Below are positions 12,625 to 24,485 of a stretch of DNA of 64,000 nucleotides, piece after piece. The notes under the pieces were generated by a model that was not told the origin of the DNA, did no database searches, and worked only from the letters and a program-made list of their open reading frames with translations. Where the stretch lies: positions 76,388,412 to 76,452,411 of the forward strand of contig CM043963.1 in assembly GCA_014529385.2 (NCBI GenBank), read 5' to 3'. A program made the translations under genes and the position numbers. The stretch is from Adiantum capillus-veneris (lineage: Eukaryota; Streptophyta; Polypodiopsida; Polypodiales; Pteridaceae). Each line of letters opens with the position of its first letter. Positions within the stretch are counted from its first letter, which is position 1.

Positions 12625-12773
12625 TGTTGGAGCTATATGGCTCACTCTACTCAACTTGGTCTCACCTATATATTTGTATCTTGTCCTCAATATGAATCAG
12701 TCTTTGGGAGCGTATATGGTGTGTCTCTTTTCTTGTCTCTCTCTCTTTCTCTCTACATGGTATCTTGTCAACA
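12625..12773 (+). repeat. 3' LTR of copia copy 2 (149 bp)
   Basis: Starts TGTTG and ends CAACA, a perfect 5-bp terminal inverted repeat. It matches the copy 1 LTR apart from a few bases near the 3' end. It contains a CT-rich run (12733-12755). Confidence 0.83.
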
Positions 12774-12871
12774 CAGACGTGGTATCAAATTCACCAATTT
12801 GTGCTGGTTTGGTCTCATAGGTCATTTTGGTCTCTTGAAAATGCTATTATATCATTTTCTTTCATTTCAAT

Positions 12872-12906
<35 letters not shown>

Positions 12907-13363
12907 TTCCCACACACACACATTGTATCAGTGATCACACATATCCCACAAAGTACCAGCTAGTAGCACTCCTAGATTCATTTTTAGCATCTCTTTTTGT
13001 ACCTACACATGGTATCACATTTACTAGTTTGTATGTGTTGGTCTAATAGGTCATTTTGGTTGAGCTTGAAGATATTAATATATTATTTCATCTCCCTATC
13101 TCTCCCTCTCTCTCTCTCTCTCTCATTGTATCAATGATCACACGTATCCCACACATTCCTATCTAGTAGCACTCAGGCATGGTAATAGATTCACTAGATT
13201 GTATTGGTTTGGTCTCATAGGTCAATTTTGCCACTTAAAGTTGCTAATATATCATTTTTAGCAGTGCTTTTTGTGCCCAAACATGGTAACAGAGTCACAA
13301 GTTTGTATCGGTTTGGTCTCATAGGTCATTTTGGCCACTTGAAGATGTTAATATATCATTTCA

Positions 13364-13445
<82 letters not shown>

Positions 13446-13882
13446 GTGGCTTTGGTTATGCTATGTGGAGTTGAAATATGGGGACCATCATTGGATCACC
13501 TTGGTAGATCTAGTGGTATTTTTATTTTGTACCCAGACGTGGTATCAAATTCACCGGGTTGTGTGGTTTTGGTCTCATAGGTCATTTTGGCCTCTTGAAA
13601 ATGCTCTCAGGGGGTGCACTATGTAGTCATGTTGATGTATAACGTGAGTTCGAAAGGAGAGGTTTTAAATTACAAATTTTTTAGGCAATTTAACAGAGAT
13701 ACATTAAAATAAGGGGTTTTCATATTCAATTTTGGAAAAAGTTAATAAAATAAGGGGCCATTTTATTCATTCAAGCATGTTAAAAAAGGGATTTTTTAAT
13801 ACCCCGCGAATGCATGTTATATAGGGGGCACTAAACGGTGAAACCCCCGAGAAAATGCTATTATATCATTTTATTTCATTTC

Positions 13883-13927
<45 letters not shown>

Positions 13928-13975
13928 CCACATTGTATCAGTGATCACACATATCCTACACAGTACCAACTAGTT
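12774..13975 (+). repeat. Forward array of (CT)n-core units, right block
   Basis: Resumes the array broken by the copia copy: ggtatcaaattcacc, gtctcataggtcattttgg, then (CT)n at 12872-12908, 13104-13124, 13367-13444 and 13886-13924 with the same intervening landmarks. A second unit type with 'gtggctttggttatgc' and 'ttgaaatatggggacc' occurs at 7224 and 13446. Interrupted by a MITE at 13606-13851. Confidence 0.83.
13606..13851. mobile_element. 246-bp MITE with 8-bp target duplication
   Basis: Bounded by CTCAGGGGGT on the left and the inverted imperfect end ACCCCCGAG on the right, and flanked by the direct repeat AAAATGCT (13598-13605 and 13852-13859). The paralogous array unit at about 12836 has the uninterrupted site (gaaaatgctattatatc), so insertion is demonstrated by an empty site. 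An 8-bp duplication is typical of hAT-like elements, but the ends are not canonical CAGGG ends. AT-rich interior, no coding capacity. Confidence 0.8.
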
Positions 13976-14349
13976 TTTATCGCCACTTTTTATTGTTGAA
14001 GGCCCTTATGCGCCCAGTTGTTGCCTTATGCATTTGAGACACAGCTCGTGGCGGGTGCCCCCACTCCCCTCTTGATATAATCATCACAAGACCATGCGAA
14101 TTTACTCTCAGCCATCCCAAACAAATATTGCACACGCCTCGTATATTTGATCTGGCCTTGGCGATGCTTGCAAACTTCAGTTGCTGCTTGCACAACTCTC
14201 CCCAGCAACGTACCGCCTGCGACCTCGTGCTGATCCTTGGTCATTGGCCATTGAAGGATTAAGGCAAGTAAGAAGTTTAATTCTATTACATGTTTAATCA
14301 AGGGCTGTTGAAGAAAGACGTCATGCTTGGAAATAAATATGTTAACGTT
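13976..14349 (-). other. Unique segment between inverted arrays with unknown ORF
   Basis: A non-repeat segment of balanced composition at the centre of the inverted arrangement. On the minus strand 14026-14301 is open for 91 codons (MIKHVIELNFLLALILQWPM at its start). I do not recognise the product. The composition and codon usage look more gene-like than the flanks, so a captured gene fragment is possible, but nothing proves it. Confidence 0.3.
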
Positions 14350-14373
14350 AGCTAGCTAGAAGGGGAGGGAAAT

Positions 14374-14445
<72 letters not shown>

Positions 14446-14714
14446 AGCTTTTGCAACACTTGGGGGGGGAGAGAGAAATGAAATGATATATTGACATCTG
14501 CAATAGGCCAAAAAGGCCTATGAGTCCAAACGGTTGTAGACTAGTGAATCTCATACCATCTCTGGGTAAAAAAAGAGATGTTAAAATGAATGTAGGAGCT
14601 ACTAGTTGGAATTGTATGGGGTATGTGTGATCACTCATACAATGAGTGCCTACTACTGTGGGTGTGAGCATGAGTTGAGCTATGCATTGGTGGTTGCTCC
14701 TCTATTTTTCTATT

Positions 14715-14759
<45 letters not shown>

Positions 14760-15150
14760 CTTGCAATTGAATGAAATGAAATGATATATTAACATCTTCC
14801 AGAGGCCAAAATGACCTATGAGACTAGAACACAAAAAATTTGTACATAAAAATAGAGGGAGAACGGACATGAAATTATATATTAACGTCTTTAAGAGGCC
14901 AAAATGACATATGAGACCAACCTGTTACAAATTGGTGAAACTGATACCATGTCTGGGTACAAAAAAGAGATACTAAGATGAATCTAGAAGTGTTGCTACA
15001 GTCCAAAGAAACTCTACTAAACATAGATGAGGTATATAAACAAAGGCGGGCAGTGGAAAAGGGGGGCGATGAAATAAACTAATATATAAATGCATTCAAA
15101 AGGCCAAAATTACCTATGAGACTAATCCGCTACAAAGTGGTGAAAGAGGG
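14350..15150 (-). repeat. Inverted block of the (CT)n-core array
   Basis: The same unit landmarks appear on the minus strand: (GA)n at 14376-14442 and 14717-14757 on the plus strand, with ggtatcagtttcacc, gtctcatatgtcattttgg and gacgttaatatat in reverse complement. With the forward blocks this makes an inverted repeat centred near 14150. Confidence 0.8.
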
Positions 15151-16078
15151 ATGTTCGTCATGCCATAGTGGGTTTACTTTTTAAAAAAAAACCATCGAAT
15201 GCTCTACCTCAAGCCATAAATGTTATACGCTCTACTTCAATAGTTTTCACAAAGGCAATTCATCTGGTGACTTCACAGTTGACAACATCGTTATCTAAGT
15301 GGATGCATCTCATCCTTCTACTGGGCTAAGGGGAACAGACCAGTGCGATCTTGCCTTGACATTGGTGGTCCAGTTTATGGTTGTTAGCCTAGGCTAATGA
15401 CTTAGCGAGAGATCATCAACAACAAAACATTGATTCACAAAACCATGGCATATACATTTAGAACAAATAACACAAAGGGTTGGTAACAATTGAACGATCC
15501 TTGTACCATCTATATTTACACTTTCTCTGGCACATGTTTTTGTTGTTAGCACTCTTTTGTTCATCACTCAAGCATGTTCGTTCCATCCAAGCATCCTAGG
15601 AAAATGCGGAACACTCAATCCCACTCCGACCTCGATATGTGGAAATTGTTTTCTTTCATATGTACTTAGAATTGTTGAGAGACGTGGTTGACAACCTGAA
15701 CCCACAAATCGTGTATGTGATTGCCTTCAAGCTAAGCTGAATGGTTGCGATAGTGCATATCGCTGACAAGGAAATAGGCTCAAGTATGTAAGTTTGAGTA
15801 CGGTTTTGCCTTTCAACAAGAACATGGTTTTGTAGTTGTGGACAATATGGGTGGTGTAATGTATGACGCGTGACCCACCGGATTCCTCCCAAGCCGTAAT
15901 ACATTGGAGTTGTAGAAAAGCTTCATTCACTTGCAAGTCAATTGAGGCATCATGTAGCAAGTGTAATGCATCACATCTCCCAAACCACTTCTTTATGCAT
16001 TGCATCCCTCCCGTGCTCAAGATCTTGCTCTTATGCGTCTTCTGAGATTTTATTCTTGCTTCCCTCTATTTGTCCAAT

Positions 16079-16127
<49 letters not shown>

Positions 16128-17720
16128 TATATTAGACAATTTGTTGTAGTTGGGGATATGAGAAATACTAGCTACTAGATTTGTAACGGGTGGGTATCAA
16201 GAGCCTCACAGGTTCATATACAAAAGGGGACATTTTTATCTCAAAGAAAAGATAACGGCCCAAATTATTCCATAAATAGATGTTAGTACCTTGAATTAAG
16301 GCTTTTTGCTTCACGTTTTACTCCAAAGAGAGAGAAAGAGAGAGACAGAGAGAGAGAGAGAGGATGGAGTTGTTATTACAATTGTTCACATGCCGCCAAC
16401 AGAGCTGCTCCATAGATTTTTTTTAAAAATTGAGACCTTCAATGAATCTTTTGAACCCTCACCCTAGCCTTCTTCGCGTCGGATTCACCAAAAATGTGTC
16501 AAGAAGTACGCAGTGCGACTAGGAAAGCGTCGGACCTCTGACTATGAGGATTCATAGCAAATTCAAGCAAGGCGTAGATGATTTGAAGCCAAAAACACAC
16601 TAAAAAAGAACAAAACTCCAGCCATGAAATCTTCTCTTTGAAAAAGAACCAAGATCAACTCAAAACTCTTGTGTGTGTGACGATTTGGTGTAGCCTCACT
16701 GCCAATTACACAGTTGAAGTGCTCTTTCGCCCTGATAAAACCCCTACACAAACGCTTCAATCCTCCATCGTAGCCATTTCGTGGAAGCTTCAAAACTTAC
16801 TTCATTATTCCGAAGTAGGTATTTGAAGAGTGGAAACCCTAATTGGTGGCCTCACAACCTCAAATACAGGGTTGAAACAGCACGAGACTGCACTAGCATA
16901 CCTTAGGTGGAGGCTTTGTATCCCTTCACAGAGGAGCTTATAGTGTTGATATTGCTCTTCTAAAATGTTTCCTCACTCCTCATAGTCATGGCACCATGAG
17001 TGATGTGGAATCTTGAGCCATTTTTTACCAATTTTGGGTCATTTTCTACCATTTTTGGCTACTTTTAGCCCCAAAAATGCCCTTTTTTCTCGTAAAAAGC
17101 CCAAACGAGCTAGGAAAAAACCCTAAAATTGTGGGAAAATCCGATTGGGCTTAAATTTCATCTTGAATCTTAGTTTTACACTTAGCAAGCACTCTGGATA
17201 CATCTCTTATGTCCGCGTATGAAACTTGCTATTTTTGGCTGAGATCGCCCGCATTGAACTTTCTAGGCAAAACGAGCGTCCCACTTTGATACACTTGACA
17301 TTTGTACATTTCTAAAGAAAAATAGGCATATTTTAATGTGATAAAACACACGTCAATGCCACGTCCAGGTCCTCGCAGTCTCGACAAGGTATATACAGAG
17401 CTGCAACCGTGGCATCTATTTTCGCATGTATCACACTATGTACATCATGTATCACACTATGTAGATATTCTAGTTTCACATTATGCACGTGCCACAACAC
17501 GACATCGTGGACTACTCCATAGGACTAAGGTGAGATTGTTTTCAAGTTTGCTTGTAGGTTTAGGGTTTAGGGTTTAGGGTTTAACATGGTGTGTGTGTGT
17601 GTGCGTTTTTGCAGGTTTGAAGACGTTTATAACACCTTTTCTTGCTCAAATAGGTCGCATGTGAGTGCTTGAACTTTTAATGCATGTTAAATTTATTTAA
17701 ATTAATTTGTATATTGATAA
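15151..17720. other. Region without recognisable gene; (GA)n tracts
   Basis: (GA)n at 16081-16124 and an imperfect tract at 16327-16361. Minus-strand ORFs at 15727-16020 and 16563-16793 and a plus-strand ORF at 17338-17577 have no domain I recognise. Nothing else supported apart from the TTTAGGG tract listed separately. Confidence 0.5.
17557..17583 (+). repeat. Short interstitial plant telomere repeat
   Basis: About 3.5 tandem copies of TTTAGGG, the plant telomere unit, followed by a (GT)n run. It lies just ahead of the TTAGGT-rich blocks of CACTA copy A. Confidence 0.85.
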
Positions 17721-17865
17721 AAGAAAATTTCATGCTTTAAACTTTCAATGCTTTAAAAGAAATTATGGTTTGTGTTGTGAAATTTCGTTTTGAATTATGA
17801 AAAAATCTTGTTTTGAAGAAATTTCATTTTGAATTATGTTGTTTTTGAAATTATGCGATTGATGA

Positions 17866-18200
17866 GGTTTAGGTTTTAGGTTTTGGTTAGTTTTAGTTTA
17901 GGTTATATGTTAGGTTAGGGTATATATAGGTTATATGTTAAGTTATACGTTAAGTTACATTAGGTTATGTTAGCTTATAGGTTAGGTTTAAATTAAATGT
18001 TAAATTAAGTTATAAGTTAGGTTATAGGTTGCAGGATAGGTTAGCTAGATTATAGGTCAAGTTTAGGCAACAAGTTAGGTTATAAGTTAGGTTAGCTTAC
18101 GTTATAGGTTGTACGTAAAAAGTTAGGTTAGCTTATATGTTAAGTTAGCTCATGTTTAGGTTATAGATGGACGTTGTATTTGGACAGTTAGAACTTATGT
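17866..18200 (+). repeat. TTAGGTT/TATAGGTTAGG-rich block, copy A
   Basis: Degenerate tandem hexamers and heptamers (ggttaggttatagg, taggttta). Telomere-like in content but irregular. Matches 26580-26930. Confidence 0.85.
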
Positions 18201-18900
18201 ACTTTTATGTTAATCTAAACACTTATCAGTGAAACGTCCAGACACGACCATTTATCAGCATCTAAACCATAACCCTCTAGCCCTATTAGCAGACTGAAAT
18301 GTTCAAGCGCTACACTAATTGGATTTGGAGCGACCAAATCAAAAGTTTCTAAACCTAAGCGGATTTACATAGCCTACCCTAAGGCTCCAAATATAGTAAT
18401 GTATTAGCGACCAAAACAAAAGTTGCTAATCTAAATCCGATAATCCTTAGCGGCTCTCCCTAATCAGACTAAATGGCCTAACGATACCCTAATATGTTTT
18501 AGAGTGCTTTACCTTAGCGGCTTTACATAATATGTGTCCTAACCGTCCGAATACGGTGCGCCATCTATTAGCGGCCACACCAGAATCCATAGAACCCTAA
18601 GCGACTAGCCCTAAGCAGATTGAAATGGAAAAATGCTATACTTATCCAATTTAGAGTGGCCAAACCTAGGCAACTTTACATAGCGTACCCTAACACTCCA
18701 AAGTACGGCTATCTATTAGCGGCTAAACCCACACTAGTCCCAAGACGCTAACCCTAGGTGGCTAGCCCTAAGTGGATTGAAATGGCTAATTTCTATCCTA
18801 ATCCAATTTGGAACAGCCTAACCTAAGCATCTTTACACACCATACCATAAGTTCTAACTACACGAACACAACGTCCATCTATTATAGCGACCAAACGAAG
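18200..18900 (+). repeat. CTAAGCGG-type tandem array, 5' side of copy A
   Basis: Four to five degenerate units of about 150-160 bp, seen from the recurring 'gcggctttacata' at about 18359, 18517, 18669 and 18826. Each unit contains 'ctatccaatttgga', 'tctattagcgg(c/a)caaa' and 'aaccctaagcgg'. Matches 26940-27650, and the same unit type recurs on the 3' side (21190-22370) in the same orientation. Confidence 0.85.
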
Positions 18901-18909
18901 ATGACTTGT

Positions 18910-19490
18910 GTACTTCTAAAAACGCAAACAGACTTTGGTTAGGTTAGGTTTAGGTTATAGGTTAGGTTATGTTAGGTTAGGTTAGGTTTAGGTTAGAGCT
19001 AGCGATAAATAGTAGAAAAAATTCAAACGGACTTCGAAGATGACTCGTGTACTTCAAAAAACACAAACGGACTTTAGTTAGGTTAGCCTAGAGGTTAGGT
19101 TTAGGTTATAGGTTAGGCTAGGTTAGGCTAGGTTTAGGTTATAGACTAGGTGAGGTTATAGGTTAGGCTAGAGCTAGCAGCAAATGAATAGTAGAAAAAA
19201 ATGCAAACGGACTTCGAAGATGACGCGTGTACTTCTAAAAATGCAAATGGACTTGGGTTAGGGTAGGTTATAAGTTAGGTTTAGGTTGCGTTAGGTTAGG
19301 TTAGGTTTAGGTTATAGGTTAGGCTAGATTGTAAGTTAGAGCTAGCGGAAAACAGTAGAAAAAATGCAAATGGACTTCAAGAATGACTCGTGTACTTCAA
19401 AAAACGCAAACGAGCTTCGGTTAGGTTTTGTTATAGGTGAATTTATAGGTTAGGTTTAATTTGGTTATAGGTTAGGTTAGGCACACACAA
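18910..19490 (+). repeat. Tandem units of TTAGGT blocks with 'gcaaacggactt' spacer
   Basis: Four units of about 140-180 bp. Each has 'gatgactcgtgtacttc', 'aaacgcaaacggactt', a run of ttaggttagg/tataggttagg, then 'gagctagcggcaaatagtag'. Copy B has fewer units. Confidence 0.85.
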
Positions 19491-19980
19491 ACTTCAAAAA
19501 CACTAATATATAGTCATTGACCCTGTTGTCCAAATCTTCGTGCACCTCTAGACCAAGGTGTGAGGGGATCGGACATGGCTAGAGAATGTGAGATTGTTAA
19601 AGCTCGAGCTAGCAGCAAATAGTTGAAAAACCGCAATCGGACTTCCAAAGTACACACAGACTTCAAGAACCTTAATATATAATCATTGACATATAAGGCC
19701 GAGATGACTACCCTGTGGTCCTAATCTCCGTGCACCTCCAGACCAAGGTGTGCGTGGATCGGGCCTGGCTAGAGAATGTAAGGTTGTTAAAGCTAGCAAC
19801 AAATAGTTGAAAAAAATGCAATCGGACTTCCAAAGTGCACACAAACTTCAAGAAGATTAATATATAGTCATTGACCAATAAATATGAGATTATTACCCTA
19901 TGGTCTTAATCTTTATGCACCTCTAGATTGAGGTGTGCACGGATTGGGCATGGCTAGAGAATGTGAGGTTGTCATGTATT
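19490..19980 (+). repeat. Three tandem units with 'tatatagtcattgac'
   Basis: Units of about 160-185 bp share 'cacacaaacttcaa', 'aatatatagtcattgac', 'cacctctagaccgaggtgtg' (an internal palindrome), and 'ggctagagaatgtgag'. Three units here against two in copy B (28040-28345). Confidence 0.8.
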
Positions 19981-20058
19981 GTTATGTACTTAGTAGTGTG
20001 TAGCTATTATAACAACTAGAGTATTTTAATTATTTGTTGCATCATTGGTAGATAAAGT

Positions 20059-21110
20059 ATGGACGATAGGATGGTGTGTCCTTGTGCGCATTGCAAGCAT
20101 CAGGTCTTTCAAAAATGAAAAATCTGTGACCAACACATACGGAATCACGATCTCTTTCTGATTCAGCAACTACAAGACCTGCGTTGTCGATCTCATGGTC
20201 TAGAGACTGAAGGTCAAACTTCGCAAGTAAATATTGCTCCAACTTCATCCCAGAGAAGACGATTTTCAAACGAGCAGCCATGATCGAGTCCTCCCAACCA
20301 ATACCTGATGTGGCATTTCAAGAAGTAGAGATGGAGCAGATGTTGGATGCGTTCTTTGACATGGATCACATCATTGAAAACATAGAAGACAACAACATTG
20401 AACGCAATACTGTGGACCCCAACCTCAGTCATCCCGTTCATATTGACGGCATGATAGCAATGATAAAGAGGGCGAGGTGATGCAAAGTCTTGCATGCATG
20501 CTGGTTTACAGTGGTGCAAACATCTTAGTTCTCCGTACCGCATTGGCAATGCTTAATTTGCAGTCTGCCCACGGCTGGTCTGACCCCTCAGTCACAGAGC
20601 ATTTCAGGTAAATACATTTTATCCTAAGCATGATAAAGTGCAAATTACAGTTCAATAATGTGATCAAGGGACTGACTTATTCATGTAACAACAGGTTTCT
20701 CAATGAGAAAATCTTGCCATAAGAGAAATCACATGCCCCCTACCCGTCAAGCCAATAAAAATCTTCTTACTAATTTCGGCTTGGATTATCACAAAATACA
20801 TGCATGTCCTAATGATTGTATACTTTTTCCCAATGAGTATGCAAATTTGGAACAGTGTCCCAATTGTGGATCAAACAGGTACAGGGAGGACACAAAAGGA
20901 AAATTTATCCCTGCAAAGGTCCTTCAACACTTTCCTATCATTCCAAGAATAAAGAGCATGTTCAGGTGCAAGTCCATAGCCGCTTTGATGACATGGCAGT
21001 CAAATACTAGATCAATATATGATGTGATGCGGGTACCTGGTGACTCTCGTGCATGGAAGCACATAGAGGAAAGTTGCCTGACTTTCCAACTGGGTGGTGG
21101 TTAGATGTGG
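20059..21110 (+). pseudogene. TNP2-like CACTA transposase, 5' part, copy A
   Basis: From the ATG at 20059: MDDRMVCPCAHCKHQVF, the Cys/His cluster of the transposase-associated domain, broken by a TGA that is shared with copy B. Further on come NLQSAHGWSD, a GT-AG intron at 20608-20694, and the Transposase_21 (TNP2) segment DYHKIHACPNDCILF, CPNCGSNRYREDT, PAKVLQHFPIIPRI and VPGDSRAWKHIE. There it jumps to 'CLTFQLGGG', which corresponds to the far end of TNP2 in copy B, proving an internal deletion with a 'ttg' microhomology. The transposase would cut element ends, but this copy cannot encode it. Confidence 0.87.
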
Positions 21111-21189
21111 CAATATCATAGGCAAAGAGGAACGCTTTTTAGTTTTAAAAATAACTTTATCTCGCTGGTATTTGCGTCGATTTCTGCAT

Positions 21190-22370
21190 GATGTGTTGTA
21201 GCGCGCTAACCCTAAGCAGTTAGTCCTAAGCCCGAGGAATCCACTTGGAAACATGCAAAATACGAAGTGGTTAGTTCTAAGCCCGGGGAATCCACTTGGA
21301 AATATGCAAAATAGAACGTGCGAACAATATAAGGGATTAATAATTAAGGTAAATTTATAGAAAAATGTACTTACATAAAGGATTTTTTAATTGCGATAGT
21401 GAAAATTTCCATACAGAAGGGCTAGTTTTCTTACAAAAATGCATACATAATGGGTACATATAATATTTGAAAATATACATGTAAGGGATTATTTAAATAC
21501 CTCTTGTTTGGACGTGCTATATTCAATTTCTAAAGAGTGTACTCCTCAGGGTCCTAAGCAGACAAAAATGGCCAAATGCTACACTAATCTGATTTAGAGC
21601 GGCCAAACCTAAGCGTCTTTACACGGCCTACCCTGTCCCTACTGCTCCAAATACGGCCATCTACTAGCGACCAAACCTAAAGTTGCTAACTCTAAGCTTC
21701 TATCCCTAAGCGGTTAGCCCTCAGCACATTGAAATGACTAAACATTGTCCTAATCTGATTTAGAGCAGCCAAATGTTTCCATCTATCAATCGCTAAACAC
21801 TAAGTTGCTAACAGTAAGCGGCTATCTTGGCCCTAAGCAGACTGAAATAGCCAATTTCTAACTTAACCCAATTTGAAGCAGCCACACCTACGCGGCTTTG
21901 CACAACCTACCCTAACCATCTAAATGTGGCCATTTATCAATGGCCAAACCAGAAGCCGCTAACCCTAAGCCGCTAGCCCTGAGCGGATTGAAGTGGCCAA
22001 AAACTGTCCTAATCTAATTTACAGCGACCTAACCTAAGCGGCTTTATGTAATTTACACTAACCATCTGAACACAACAATCTATTAGCGGTCAAACTCTAA
22101 GCTGTTAACCCCAAGCGGCTTTATGTAACCTACCCTAATCGTCCAAACAGCGCCATATAACGAAAAGATGATAACCCTAAGCGCCTACCTCTAGGAGAAG
22201 TAAAACAACTCTAAACAAATTGAAATGGTCAAACGTTAAGTTTAAGCCAATTGAAACATGCAGCTAGTCAATCTTAAGCGACAAGTTCTAAACTAATTAA
22301 AATGGCCAAACCCTAACACTATAACCCAAGCGTTTAGGTCTAAACATATTAACATGGTCAAACGTATTAA
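21190..22370 (+). repeat. CTAAGCGG-type tandem array, 3' side of copy A
   Basis: Degenerate units of about 140-150 bp with 'gcggctttacaca', 'ccatctattagcg(g/a)c', 'aaccctaagcgg' and 'attgaaatggccaaa'. Same orientation as the array at 18200-18900. Pairs with 34470-35560 in copy B. Confidence 0.83.
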
Positions 22371-23715
22371 AGGAACTAAGTTTTAATTTAAACATGAACA
22401 AAGTTGTAAATTTCTTATTTAAGTATAAACTACTTTAAACCAGATCGTCAAAATAACTCATGAGTGATTGTTTTTCAATCTTATTCTTATTATTAAAGGT
22501 TCTTATTTTTCATTTTAAATGATAATTATCAAAATTTAAAAATATTAAATTAAATATGTGTTTTGAATTTTTTATTCTTTTTTATTTAACTTTCTTTTTG
22601 TGTGTGTGCATGCACATAGTGTGCCAAATGTGTGTAAATTGATGTGAATCTTTATTTATTTACGTGTTTATGTGTATGTGTGTGTGTGTGAAAAAAAAGA
22701 AATGGATAGCGTACTCACAAGCAGCTTAAGTGAGCACGAAACGCTAGAGAAGATGCCACGCGCATCGAATCTGCAAACATGCACACAACACACACACACA
22801 CAAATCAAAAAACTTACCCTAAATGTACAAAGTAAACTCACCTTCTTGTTGTGGCGAGTGTATGAGTGAAAATCTGAAGCCCGATGAGTCCCCTTGTGCA
22901 GCAAATCTGAAGCTACAGGGAAGAAGGGAATTTGTGCCACATACCCTTTTGTGTTGGTTTGATGATAGCCATATCAAACACACACATCTCCCCATTGCCG
23001 GTCCTACATCCTTTTTGCTTATATAATGCATTCCTCACATATGATGCCTATCATTCACCCCAATATTGTCTTTGTTGCTCCTCCTAGGAATTGTGACTGA
23101 AGGTCTAATCGAAGGAGGAGCAGATGGAACAACCGATTGTTGGCGTTGTCATAAAGGAGACGAGAGTTTCTACGACTGTGCTCTACATGATACCTCACCC
23201 ACGTGATGAGTCGATCCTACACCAATAGGAAGCCGCTACTACGGTTGGATACGTGCAGAAAACAATTTTTTGTCCCAGTCAATGCTGATGCAGTGTCGTT
23301 GTAGATGCTCGTGCTCCATTGCCAAGCCACCACAACCTACAAGACTATCTAAAATTGCATCCCCAACCGTTTTGAAGGTACCCAACAACCACCTGTTTAC
23401 AAAAACACAAAAATTAGCAGAAATTTCAATGGCTTCGGCAGCACACGTAGTCTCCATATTCAATTTGGGAAAAATTCATGATTAACACCTCATGATCTCC
23501 CTTTTTCTCGCTAACTAACAGACTCTCATGGTTCTTTACAAAACACCTTTCTGCCCTCCATTGTTGTGGCAAAGCGTTCCCCACCCTTGCCCTTGGCCAT
23601 CACCTATCTTCGGCGTGCTACGACGTTTCTCTCCCTTTTATCTTCGACGGTGCCCTTATAATTTATCATCAACGCTTTTTGGTTTTCTCATCTTCAATGT
23701 TAGCTCATATTAGCA
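22371..23715. other. Right tail of CACTA copy A
   Basis: AT-rich stretch, (GT)n at 22676-22690, (CA)n at 22784-22802, then about 900 bp highly similar to copy B 35890-36930. A 67-codon plus-strand ORF (22823-23026, MYKVNSPSCCGECMSENLKP at its start) is kept in both copies (36039-36242), as is an overlapping minus-strand ORF. No domain recognised. Confidence 0.6.
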
Positions 23716-24424
23716 TTTTAATTTCTTTGTGCCTTCTCTAGGGGGTGTTCCCATCTGGGTGCGGCTTGGTTTGACATCCCCCCACTTCCACCATTTTGAG
23801 CTATATGGAAGACCCTAGCATAGATGTCGTGATGTTAGTGATGGAGAAGGACATCCGAAAGTTCTCGAAGTTGCTCGCGCGACGAGAAAACTGCCGGTGC
23901 AGGATGACATCGTACCGATGGACGAAGGGGCCGGGGCTACGCGACATGCAGCAAACACTGATAGTACGAGGGAGGAATCATTGATGAAGGGTCCTTCCTT
24001 GGGGAGTATTGAAGAATGCTCGGGTGAGTCGACTCTCTCCAAAAAAGATGAAGCGGTTGGCCTTAAAAATAAAGGGAGCAATAGGGGATGCCTCTCTCCC
24101 ATCCAGAGAGGTGCAGTTGTATTTCTTCTTTCCTTTAATTCAAATTTCTAGTTCAGTCAAAATAAAATAAAATAATAATAATAATAAAGGGAGCAATCTT
24201 GCGGTCAAGATGCTCAAGACTGGGGAGCCCCAAGGAACCATATGTACAAACCCCATCAAGTTGTCCTTCGGCTCTAGTTCTCTCAGACCAAGCATCTCTT
24301 TTGGCCCTAGCAGTAACAAGAGAGCTTGCTCACAGATGGAAAGTAGGGGGCTTCAAGAAGATGGGATGGCGGATCGAGTTTATCATTCTCTGAAAAAATC
24401 TCTTCCGTAGGTAGAGGTACGCGT

Positions 24425-24485
24425 GCAATAGTGTGGTGGTAAAGAATTGGCCTTGGGATGGAGATTTTGTGAGGTCAAATACCAC
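24425..24485 (+). other. Possible tRNA-related SINE head
   Basis: A box-like TAGTGTGGTGG (24432) and, about 40 bp on, a B box-like GGTCAAATACC (24472) resemble a Pol III promoter with one base missing in the B box. Weak. Confidence 0.22.

Larger units (their letters stand above)
8041..12773 (+). mobile_element. Ty1/copia retrotransposon copy 2, 5'-truncated
   Basis: Same family as copy 1 but on the plus strand. Similarity to copy 1 begins at about 8044 directly after a (CT)n tract. The 5' LTR, primer-binding site and about 0.5 kb of leader are missing, while the 3' end is complete with polypurine tract and LTR. It sits inside the (CT)n-unit array, which continues on the right at 12774. Coding order is gag, protease, integrase, RT and RNaseH, broken by several stops. 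Some stops can be dated to this copy by comparison with copy 1 (for example CAG to TAG near 8627 and 8969). Confidence 0.92.
17720..23715 (+). mobile_element. CACTA-type (En/Spm, TNP2) unit, copy A, internally deleted
   Basis: Colinear with copy B (26426-36936) from 'tttcatgctttaaac' on the left to 'tgttagctc' on the right. It holds TTAGGT-rich blocks, CTAAGCGG-type arrays, a TNP2 transposase 5' portion, then a second CTAAGCGG array and a tail. Relative to B it lacks about 1.7 kb of TNP2 (B 29445-31132) and about 3.2 kb (B 31187-34404) holding DUF4216, the second ORF and the tRNA gene. I found no convincing CACTA termini at either border, so the true ends are uncertain and a segmental duplication is an alternative. 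Confidence 0.7.

Noticed and set aside
15727-16020. 97-codon minus-strand ORF
   Set aside because: Looked faintly protein-like but no family could be named and no conserved copy is present in the window.
17429-17462. Two CACTATGTA motifs as possible CACTA terminus of copy A
   Set aside because: No matching inverted end found near 23715, and copy B lacks the region.
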